This document shows, in pieces, positions 1 to 5,473 of a DNA stretch of 6,123 bases (its first letter is position 1; each line of letters opens with the position of its first letter). The stretch is taken from the NCBI GenBank assembly GCA_947457525.1, contig CANGXE010000107.1, positions 1-6,123 on the forward strand, in the 5' to 3' direction. The DNA is from Bacteroidota bacterium (GTDB lineage Bacteria; Bacteroidota; Bacteroidia; Chitinophagales; LD1). The notes beneath the pieces are model-generated. The model was not told the DNA's origin, ran no database searches, and saw only the letters and a program-made list of their open reading frames with translations. A program made the position numbers and the translations under genes.

Positions 1-21
1 AAGCGCAAATACGCGCATTGA
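1..21 (+). CDS. Possible C-terminal tail of an upstream gene (partial)
   Basis: Frame 1 from the first base reads K-R-K-Y-A-H and then a TGA stop at 19-21. A short basic tail of this kind is what follows the last membrane segment in GldG-type ABC-transporter auxiliary proteins, and genes for DUF4340 proteins often lie next to gldG-like genes. Seven codons cannot identify a family, and the other two frames also run open from the edge for a short way, so this is a guess from context. The sequence left of the window would settle it. Confidence 0.22.
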   Translation, partial: KRKYAH

Positions 22-58
22 TTTTTTATGACAAAAAAATGATATAACAAATCAGGCG

Positions 59-88
59 TTTGTTGTTTATCCTATTTTCTTAGCTGTG
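59..88 (+). promoter_or_regulatory. Candidate Bacteroidota-type promoter for the DUF4340-lptB pair
   Basis: TTTG at 59-62 is followed after 18 nt by TAGCTGTG at 81-88, which matches the Bacteroidota -7 consensus TAnnTTTG in five of its six defined bases. Transcription would start near 94-96, leaving a leader of only about 10 nt before the ATG at 106. That is short, and it is the main reason for caution. If the upstream gene belongs to the same operon, this promoter may be secondary or absent. Confidence 0.35.
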
Positions 89-105
89 CTAAACCCAATT
101 CGAGA

Positions 106-1164
106 ATGAAAAAATACGTCATATACATTGTTGTTACGCTGAGCTTGCTGATTGCTGCCGCTGCGCTTTACTACTTCCGCTTTGTGCCCAAAGAGCAGGG
201 ATTTGCGGTGAAAGAAATTGGCAAAGTCACCAAGATAGTGATGAAGAACACTAAGCAGCAACAAATCGTACTTTCTCGCCAAGGCGACAAGTGGTTCGTA
301 AACGATAAATATCCTGCTCGCGAAGATTTAACTTCTATCTTGTTGAACACCATTAGCCGCGTCACTTCCCTTTCGCCAGTGCCTAAACGGGCACACGACA
401 ACGTCATGCGCACGATGATGACCGAAAACGTCAAAGTTGATATTTATGCCGGAGATGAAATCATTAAAACTTACTACGTAGGAGGTGAAACAGTCAACAG
501 CCGCGGCACTTATATGCTGCTCGAAAGCGAACACGAAAATGAGAAGCGTCCACACATCACTTATGTGCCCGGCTACAACGGATTTCTTACGCCTATCTAC
601 GCCAACATTGACGAAGAAACTTGGCGCAGCCGCTTAGTGTTTAACTATGCCGAAAAAGACATCGAGCAACTCTCTCTTAAGTATTACGAAAACGAAAAAG
701 CCTCTTTTCAAATCAACCGCGTCAGTGCCGATTCGTTCATTGTACGTCCGCTCAACGACAAGTATTTGATTAACCAACCTAACGAACTTCGCTACCTCAA
801 ACAATACTTAGCCTTCTATCAATCCATCGCTTCCGAAGCTTTCGAAACGGCCAATTCGCAGAAAGACTCTATTATGCGCACCACGCCTTACTGCACCATC
901 GAAGTCAAAAACACCAAAGGCGAAACCAATAAGGTGAACATTTATTACATGCCCATTACCAAGCGCACCAAGTCTGTGGTGGACCAAAATGGCAAGCCGC
1001 TCACCTATGACCTCGACCGCTATTACGCTTCGCAAAACGATAGAGATTTCTTAGTCGTGCAGTATTATGTATTTGGCAAAATCTTGCGTCAGTATGCCGA
1101 CTTTTTCTACCAGCCGACTATCAAACCCCAATTGGGCGAAGACGCTTATCCCGAACTCAAATAA
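106..1164 (+). CDS. Membrane-anchored DUF4340-like protein
   Basis: A 352-residue protein with one N-terminal hydrophobic helix (about residues 4-24) after a short basic start (MKK) and no obvious cleavage site. It is probably a signal-anchored protein with its bulk outside the cytoplasm. The part after the anchor has the pattern I associate with DUF4340: a beta-rich segment with I-V-L-S-R-x-G-x-x-W-x-V-N (residues 54-66), then the K-Y-P-A-R-E-D stretch (68-74), a helix containing L-L-N-T-I, and P-V-P-K-R-A-H-D-N-V (91-100). The family has no established biochemical role. Members often sit beside ABC-2 permease and GldG-like genes, which suggests an envelope ABC-transport accessory role (inference). 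No SD sequence precedes the ATG. The stop codon is 12 nt before lptB, so co-transcription is likely. The family call is from memory of the pattern, without a profile search. Confidence 0.72.
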   Translation: MKKYVIYIVVTLSLLIAAAALYYFRFVPKEQGFAVKEIGKVTKIVMKNTKQQQIVLSRQGDKWFVNDKYPAREDLTSILLNTISRVTSLSPVPKRAHDNVMRTMMTENVKVDIYAGDEIIKTYYVGGETVNSRGTYMLLESEHENEKRPHITYVPGYNGFLTPIYANIDEETWRSRLVFNYAEKDIEQLSLKYYENEKASFQINRVSADSFIVRPLNDKYLINQPNELRYLKQYLAFYQSIASEAFETANSQKDSIMRTTPYCTIEVKNTKGETNKVNIYYMPITKRTKSVVDQNGKPLTYDLDRYYASQNDRDFLVVQYYVFGKILRQYADFFYQPTIKPQLGEDAYPELK

Positions 1165-1176
1165 CCCCACAGCACT

Positions 1177-1917
1177 ATGTTACAACTCCGAGCCGAACAT
1201 CTTTTTAAGTCCTATAAAGGCAGAGCCGTGGTCAACGATGTGTCTGTCGAAGTAAACCAAGGCGAAATCGTGGGGCTCCTCGGGCCAAACGGTGCCGGCA
1301 AAACCACCTCGTTCTATCAAATAGTGGGGCTCATTCCACCCGACAACGGCAAGATTTTTCTCACCGACCAAGAAATCACCGACCTACCCATGTACAAACG
1401 CGCTCAGCTGGGCGTGGGCTACTTGCCGCAAGAGGCCTCTATTTTTCGTCAACTGTCGGTAGAAGACAACGTAGCAGCCGTGCTCGAAATGACTACCCTC
1501 AGCAAAGCCGAACAGAAAACCCGCCTCGAAACTCTTCTCGAAGAGTTTGGGCTCAACCGTGTGCGCAAAAGCATGGGCAACGTGCTCAGCGGAGGCGAAC
1601 GCAGACGCACCGAAATCGCCCGCGCTCTCGCCACCGACCCTAAGTTTATCCTCCTCGATGAACCCTTTGCGGGCATCGACCCCATAGCCGTAGAAGACAT
1701 TCAGCGCATTGTCATCAAACTCAAACAAAAAAACATTGGCGTGCTTATCACCGACCATAATGTGCAAGAAACCCTCTCCATCACCGACCGCGCTTACCTC
1801 CTTTTCGAGGGCAAAATCCTCAAAGCCGGCTCAGCCGAAGACCTCGCCAATGACGAACAAGTGCGCAGAGTGTACCTCGGCCAAAACTTCGTGCTCCACA
1901 GAAAAACTATGAGTTAG
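1177..1917 (+). CDS. lptB: LPS export ABC transporter ATP-binding protein LptB
   Basis: A 246-residue cytoplasmic ATPase that, as a dimer bound to LptF and LptG, drives extraction of lipopolysaccharide from the inner membrane into the LptC-LptA bridge. All ABC motifs are intact: Walker A GPNGAGKT (36-43), Q-loop Gln85 in YLPQEASIF, signature LSGGE (137-141), Walker B FILLDE with catalytic Glu162, D-loop GIDP (166-169), and switch His194 in ITDHNV. YLPQEASIFR, FILLDEPFAG, GVLITDHNV and the terminal VYLGQNF are LptB hallmarks that separate it from the related amino-acid (LivF/LivG) ATPases. E. coli LptB has 241 residues; this one ends in a few extra residues (VLHRKTMS). It lies 12 nt after the DUF4340-like gene and is probably read from the same transcript. 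No lptA, lptC, lptF or lptG is in the window, so the partners must be encoded elsewhere. Confidence 0.96.
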   Translation: MLQLRAEHLFKSYKGRAVVNDVSVEVNQGEIVGLLGPNGAGKTTSFYQIVGLIPPDNGKIFLTDQEITDLPMYKRAQLGVGYLPQEASIFRQLSVEDNVAAVLEMTTLSKAEQKTRLETLLEEFGLNRVRKSMGNVLSGGERRRTEIARALATDPKFILLDEPFAGIDPIAVEDIQRIVIKLKQKNIGVLITDHNVQETLSITDRAYLLFEGKILKAGSAEDLANDEQVRRVYLGQNFVLHRKTMS

Positions 1918-2009
1918 ACCTAGTTGAGTATATTTTAAATTTCGGCCTTACTACTCAAAACAAAAATGCTAATCGTAACGATTGTTTTATCCTTCCGAAA
2001 AGTGAGTAT
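1918..2009. other. Spacer between convergent genes, with short inverted repeats
   Basis: This 92-nt A+T-rich spacer separates the 3' ends of lptB and the orphan gene. It holds a 7-bp inverted repeat, TTGAGTA at 1924-1930 with TACTCAA at 1952-1958 (21-nt loop). It also holds a small stem, AATCG at 1971-1975 with CGATT at 1979-1983, followed by GTTTTA. The second could be a weak terminator for lptB, but the stem is only 5 bp and the T run is short. TGAGTAT recurs at 2003-2009. None of these is a convincing terminator. Confidence 0.3.
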
Positions 2010-2414
2010 TTATTTATCGTTGTCTTTCTTTTCATTAAACAATCTCGCAAAAGCTTTTGCTTTTTCGGGGTCGGCTTTTCCAGTTGAGTCTATCACATTC
2101 AATTTGTAGAGGTTTTGGAATAGATTTTTGAATGTCATAGTTACTCTACACACAAGGTCAAAATCAATGAAGTTAATATCCATAAGGGGCTTGCCTACTT
2201 CTTCGTATCGGATAATGTGAGCTGAAAAGACTGGCAAGTTGCTTCTTTTTGAAGAGTACACACAAGTCGTATTCTCTACTGAAATTGGACATTTGTCCCT
2301 TACTAATTCTTCAACATTATTAATTAAAACACTTGTTTTTTTAATATCTACTTCCTGAGCCTGAAGATATAGAACGCCAAAAATTGCGATGGAAAGGAGA
2401 AAGCTGTTTTTCAT
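2010..2414 (-). CDS. Small secreted protein of unknown function
   Basis: I do not recognise this 134-residue protein. It starts with a classical signal peptide: MKN, then a hydrophobic core (about residues 4-17), ending LQA-QE with likely cleavage after Ala19. There is no lipobox Cys, so it should be soluble in the periplasm or exported. The mature part is about 115 residues with three cysteines (42, 51 and 89) and a charged C-terminus (NEKKDNDK), and no enzyme motif or repeat is visible. A candidate promoter and an inverted repeat lie directly upstream. Composition is odd: by hand count G+C is 129 of 360 (36%) over 2041-2400 against 103 of 180 (57%) over 1261-1440 in lptB, which suggests recent arrival or weak selection. 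The intact frame, credible signal peptide and start at 2414 support a real gene. It is monocistronic and convergent with lptB. Confidence 0.72.
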   Translation of the reverse strand: MKNSFLLSIAIFGVLYLQAQEVDIKKTSVLINNVEELVRDKCPISVENTTCVYSSKRSNLPVFSAHIIRYEEVGKPLMDINFIDFDLVCRVTMTFKNLFQNLYKLNVIDSTGKADPEKAKAFARLFNEKKDNDK

Positions 2415-2438
2415 TATCGTTGATTGTTTTGTTTGTGT

Positions 2439-2467
2439 AAAATTTAACTCAGCTATTAGTTTGCAAT
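2439..2467 (-). promoter_or_regulatory. Candidate promoter of the secreted orphan gene
   Basis: Read on the minus strand, ATTG (2464-2467) is followed after 17 nt by TAAATTTT (2439-2446). That fits the Bacteroidota TTTG / TAnnTTTG form with one mismatch in each box. The start would fall near 2432, giving a leader of roughly 18-20 nt rich in A and C before the ATG. The region is A+T-rich, so chance matches are likely; location and spacing are the main support. Confidence 0.38.
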
Positions 2468-2494
2468 TTATCGGTAAATAAATTTATCCGATAA
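2468..2494. repeat. Inverted repeat abutting the orphan gene's -33 box (possible operator)
   Basis: TTATCGG at 2468-2474 and CCGATAA at 2488-2494 are perfect 7-base inverted arms. Inside them a further TAAAT/ATTTA pairing is possible with one bulged base, so most of the 27 nt can pair. It ends immediately next to the candidate -33 box of the 2010-2414 gene, roughly where an activator, or a regulator overlapping the polymerase edge, would bind. No T run follows on either strand, so it is not an intrinsic terminator. The operator role is inferred from position only. Confidence 0.45.
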
Positions 2495-2806
2495 TAGTAG
2501 CCGTTAAACTTCGGTCTAAGTTATTATTCATTTAATGACCTCAGTTTCTAATCAAATATAAATAAATAGACCTTCCAACAAGAGGGGTTTAAAAACAAAA
2601 TCTAAAAATATTCTTCCTAATCCCGTACCTCTAAGTCTTCTAAAACAGAGACGCAGAAAGGTTTTTGCCATTATCACCACCAATATTTTATTGTCCCCCC
2701 CGCTCTTCCAACTGTTTATACCTCCCTACAAACAGCTTCTCCCTTCAGGTTTTTACCAATCTGCTACACACAAAAAATAACAACCCCTCACTTCTTTCCC
2801 TCAAAC
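2495..2806. other. Gene-free intergenic stretch upstream of the efp promoter
   Basis: I find no credible gene here on either strand, and no tRNA or recognisable structured RNA. The left half is A+T-rich. From about 2690 the plus strand becomes pyrimidine-rich and poor in G, with a run of seven C at 2695-2701. A short inverted repeat, CTGTTT at 2712-2717 with AAACAG at 2730-2735, could form a 6-bp hairpin with a 12-nt loop. Nothing else stands out. Confidence 0.5.
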
Positions 2807-2837
2807 CTTGTCTTTTGGCCATTTGAGTTTATATTCG
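2807..2837 (+). promoter_or_regulatory. Candidate promoter of efp
   Basis: CTTG at 2807-2810 is followed by exactly 19 nt and then TATATTCG at 2830-2837, one mismatch from the Bacteroidota -7 consensus TAnnTTTG. Transcription would start near 2843-2845, giving a leader of about 20 nt before the ATG at 2863. TTTG copies at 2814 and 2822 are too close to the -7 box to serve. Of the promoter candidates in the window this has the best combination of spacing and leader length. Confidence 0.45.
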
Positions 2838-2862
2838 CCCCTTCAAAATCAAACCAACCCCT

Positions 2863-3435
2863 ATGGCTACCACAGCAGACATCAGAAACGGACTTTGTAT
2901 CGAATACAACCACGACATCTTCCAATTCGTAGAGTTCCAACACGTAAAACCCGGCAAAGGCAACGCCTTTGTTCGCTGCAAAATGAAAAGTTTCCGCACG
3001 GGTCGTGTCCTCGAGCACACCTTCCCCGCAGGCCACGAAATCATCACCGCCCGCGTAGTGCGCAAACCTTACCAATTCCTTTATAAAGACGACATGGGCT
3101 TCAACTTTATGGACCAAGAAACCTTTGACCAAATCGTGATTAATGGCGACATCATCGAAAACAACGACTTCCTCCGTGATGGCGATGTGTGCGATGTAGT
3201 TCTCCATGAAGAAACCGACCAAATCTTAGCTTGCGAGTTGCCACAACACGTGGTGCTCGAAATCACTTATAGCGAACCTGCCGTAGCCGGCAACACCGCT
3301 ACCAACGCCACCAAACCGGCCACTGTGGAAACCGGAGCAACAGTGAGCGTGCCTTTGTTTGTGAACCAAGGCGAAAAAATCAAAGTCGACACCCGCACTC
3401 GTGCCTACGTAGAGCGCGTTAAAGAAGCGAGATAA
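2863..3435 (+). CDS. efp: Translation elongation factor P
   Basis: A 190-residue cytoplasmic factor that binds the ribosome between the P and E sites and restores peptide-bond formation at stalled proline runs. It has the full three-domain family layout: an N-terminal KOW-like domain (about 1-65), the OB domain II (about 66-128) and C-terminal domain III (about 130-188). The C-terminal part contains the signature segment NATKPATVETGA and ends in FVNQGEKIKVDTRT, both typical of EF-P. The loop that reaches the tRNA CCA end reads KPGKGNAF, with Lys32 (codon 2956-2958) at the place of the modified Lys34 of E. coli EF-P. A lysine there suggests EpmA-type lysylation or another lysine modification, but no modifying enzyme is encoded here. 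The start fits the family length, and the ATG has no SD sequence. It precedes accB, a common neighbour, but a terminator lies between them. Confidence 0.97.
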   Translation: MATTADIRNGLCIEYNHDIFQFVEFQHVKPGKGNAFVRCKMKSFRTGRVLEHTFPAGHEIITARVVRKPYQFLYKDDMGFNFMDQETFDQIVINGDIIENNDFLRDGDVCDVVLHEETDQILACELPQHVVLEITYSEPAVAGNTATNATKPATVETGATVSVPLFVNQGEKIKVDTRTRAYVERVKEAR

Positions 3436-3470
3436 CATTACCCTAATATCAAAAACTTTATACTTTAGAC

Positions 3471-3499
3471 ATCCCGAATCACAGGTTCGGGATTTTTTT
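3471..3499 (+). terminator. Intrinsic terminator after efp
   Basis: The arms ATCCCGAA (3471-3478) and TTCGGGAT (3486-3493) form a perfect 8-bp stem, extendable by one T-G pair, with a loop of 5-7 nt. It runs straight into seven T (3493-3499). This is the textbook intrinsic terminator form on the plus strand, 35 nt after the efp stop and 21 nt before the accB start. It should end most efp transcripts, though partial read-through into accB remains possible. Confidence 0.88.
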
Positions 3500-3520
3500 G
3501 CAAAACGTAAAAACAGCTAT

Positions 3521-4000
3521 ATGGATTTAAAAGAAATACAAGAGTTGATCAAACTGGTAAAAAAATCAGACATCAGCGAACTCAAAATTCAAGAAGGCGA
3601 ACTGACCGTGACTATAAAAAACAAAGGCGCTGAACCTGCCGTAAACGTGGTGGCCAATCCGGTAAACTATGCCCCGCCTGTGCAACAAACGGTGAGCGCA
3701 GCTCCTGCGGTGGCAGAAACCAAAGCCGCTCCTGCAGCCGAACCTAAGGCCGATAATCTCATCACGTTCCGCTCACCAATGGTCGGCACCTTCTACCGCA
3801 AGCCGAGTGCAGACAAAGATACTTATGTAAAAGTGGGCGACAACATTGAAAACGGCACGGTGCTTTGCATCATCGAAGCCATGAAGTTGTTTAACGAAAT
3901 CGAGTTTGATGGCGGCAGCGGAAAAATCGTAAAGATATTGGCCGAAGACTCTTCGCCTATCGAATACGACCAACCTTTGTTCCTTATCGAAAAAGCATAA
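3521..4000 (+). CDS. accB: Biotin carboxyl carrier protein of acetyl-CoA carboxylase
   Basis: A 159-residue cytoplasmic carrier whose biotin is carboxylated by AccC and then delivers CO2 to acetyl-CoA at the AccA-AccD carboxyltransferase, making malonyl-CoA for fatty-acid synthesis. Order of parts: an N-terminal helix and strand region (1-35, M-D-L-K-E-I-Q-E-L-I), an Ala/Pro/Val-rich flexible linker (about 37-77), and the biotinyl domain (about 80-158). The biotinylation motif EAMKLFNEIE places the acceptor at Lys122 (codon 3884-3886), and the upstream SPMVGTFY segment is the usual BCCP signature with the FY-containing thumb start. Length matches E. coli AccB (156). The ATG at 3521 has no SD sequence and lies 21 nt after the terminator T run. 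accC follows in the same direction, so the two are probably one transcript. Confidence 0.97.
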   Translation: MDLKEIQELIKLVKKSDISELKIQEGELTVTIKNKGAEPAVNVVANPVNYAPPVQQTVSAAPAVAETKAAPAAEPKADNLITFRSPMVGTFYRKPSADKDTYVKVGDNIENGTVLCIIEAMKLFNEIEFDGGSGKIVKILAEDSSPIEYDQPLFLIEKA

Positions 4001-4059
4001 TTTACTGTTTCGGGTTCGCGGCTTAAACTGTAAGCGCAACCTACATGTCAACTAAAACT

Positions 4060-5427
4060 ATGTTTAAGAAAATCTTAATTGCCAACCGTGGCGAAATAGC
4101 CCTCCGCATTATTCGTACTTGCAAAGAAATGGGCATCAAAACCGTGGCCGTCTACTCCACAGCCGACCGCGATAGTCTTCACGTTCGCTTTGCAGATGAG
4201 GCCGTGTGCATCGGTCCGCCCAAAAGTAAAGACAGCTATTTGAACATGCAAAACATAATGGCGGTGGCAGAGTTGACCAATGCCGATGCCATTCATCCTG
4301 GCTATGGTTTCTTGGCTGAAAATGCAGAGTTCAGCGCTTTATGTCAGCAATATAACATCAAGTTTATAGGCCCTCGCCCCGAAATGATTCGTTCGATGGG
4401 GGATAAAATTACCGCTAAAGAAACCATGATAAAAGCCGGAGTGCCGTGCATACCGGGCAGTGATGGTTTGATTGAAGACTTAGCTACTGCCACGAAAGCA
4501 GCGGAGAAAATAGGCTACCCCGTTATTCTCAAAGCTACGGCAGGCGGAGGCGGAAAAGGGATGCGTATTGTGCGTGATAAAGAAGGATTAGAAAAAGCCT
4601 ACAACATGGCACGCACCGAAGCCGGAGCCAGCTTTGGTAACGATGGTGTGTACATGGAAAAATTTATCGAAGAGCCGCATCATATCGAAATACAAGTAGC
4701 AGGCGATCAATATGGCGAAGCCTGTCACCTTAGCGAGCGCGACTGCTCCGTGCAGCGCAGACATCAAAAGCTGGTGGAAGAAGCGCCATCTCCTTTTGTT
4801 GACGAAGCCTTACGCAAGAAAATGGGTGCTGCAGCGGTGAAAGCCGTGCAAGCCATTCGCTACGAAAGCGTAGGTACGGTAGAGTTTTTGGTGGACAAAC
4901 ACAAGAACTTCTACTTCATGGAAATGAACACGCGTATCCAAGTAGAACATCCGGTTACTGAAGAAGTGATGGACTTTGACTTAATCAAGGAGCAAATTAC
5001 CATAGCAGCCGGCATTCCGATTTCGGGTATGCTTTATTTTCCCGAAAAAATGCATGCCATTGAGTGCCGTGTGAATGCCGAAGACCCATTGAACAACTTT
5101 GCGCCCAGCCCTGGAAAGATTACTGCCCTGCACACCCCAAAAGGTTATGGTGTGCGTGTAGACACACACATCTATGCCGGCTACACAGTGCCGCCATTTT
5201 ACGATTCACTTTTAGCCAAAGTTATATGCCGTGCCAAGAGCCGAGAGGAGTGTATTGTAAAAATGCAACGTGCTTTGCAAGAGTTCATCATTGAAGGCGT
5301 AAAAACCACCATTCCATTCCACTTAGCCTTGCTCGAAAACGAAGAATTCCGCTCCGGCAAATACGACACCGGTTTGCTCGAACGCTTCGATTTTGTAAAG
5401 GCGATTAAAGAAGGAAATCCGGAGTAA
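4060..5427 (+). CDS. accC: Biotin carboxylase subunit of acetyl-CoA carboxylase
   Basis: A 455-residue ATP-grasp enzyme that carboxylates the biotin of AccB using ATP and bicarbonate. Parts in order (numbered from this start): N-terminal domain with KKILIANRGEIALRI (3-17) and HPGYGFLAEN; ATP-grasp with Lys116 in MGDK, glycine-rich loop KATAGGGGKG (from Lys158), and ERDCSVQRRHQK ending at Lys237; active-site segment EMNTRIQVEH (288-297) holding the metal-binding Glu288 and the catalytic Arg292 and Glu296; then CRVNAED and a C-terminal domain ending near the stop. All expected catalytic residues are present. An in-frame ATG at 4045 would add MSTKT. I prefer 4060 because MFKKILIANRGEIA aligns with family N-termini and A-rich bases precede it (AAAACT), as for lptB (GCACT). 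The gap from accB is 59 nt (44 with the other start). Propionyl- or methylcrotonyl-CoA carboxylase subunits are related, but the short form and accB partner favour AccC. Confidence 0.95.
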   Translation: MFKKILIANRGEIALRIIRTCKEMGIKTVAVYSTADRDSLHVRFADEAVCIGPPKSKDSYLNMQNIMAVAELTNADAIHPGYGFLAENAEFSALCQQYNIKFIGPRPEMIRSMGDKITAKETMIKAGVPCIPGSDGLIEDLATATKAAEKIGYPVILKATAGGGGKGMRIVRDKEGLEKAYNMARTEAGASFGNDGVYMEKFIEEPHHIEIQVAGDQYGEACHLSERDCSVQRRHQKLVEEAPSPFVDEALRKKMGAAAVKAVQAIRYESVGTVEFLVDKHKNFYFMEMNTRIQVEHPVTEEVMDFDLIKEQITIAAGIPISGMLYFPEKMHAIECRVNAEDPLNNFAPSPGKITALHTPKGYGVRVDTHIYAGYTVPPFYDSLLAKVICRAKSREECIVKMQRALQEFIIEGVKTTIPFHLALLENEEFRSGKYDTGLLERFDFVKAIKEGNPE

Positions 5428-5473
5428 AAAGAGTTACTGTGTGCCTATTGTGGTTAGCCGTTAACTTAAATCA

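Noticed and set aside
3..26. GCGC arms at 3-6 and 13-16 followed by TTTTTT, as a possible upstream terminator
   Set aside because: The stem is only 4 bp and its left side is cut by the window edge, so it cannot be judged.
1924..2828. Similar short strings (TTGAGT followed by TAT and TTCG) at 1924 and 2823, as if flanking an inserted segment
   Set aside because: The shared core is six bases, occurs again near 2084, and the surroundings are A+T-rich, so chance is enough. There is no transposase or clean target duplication.
4001..4044. G+C-rich patch between accB and accC with GTTT/AAAC ends
   Set aside because: Only four bases pair at the ends and no T run follows; ACTGTTT and AAACTGT are mirror, not inverted, copies.
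5423..5460. Possible minus-strand terminator for the GH31 gene: AGTTA/TAACT arms followed by CTTTTT
   Set aside because: The stem is about 5 bp with a loop of more than 20 nt, and the T run overlaps the accC end, so it is too weak to annotate.
2497..5470. Shared AGCCGTTAA string near 2498 and near 5456
   Set aside because: A nine-base match between two A+T-rich intergenic regions with no further similarity.
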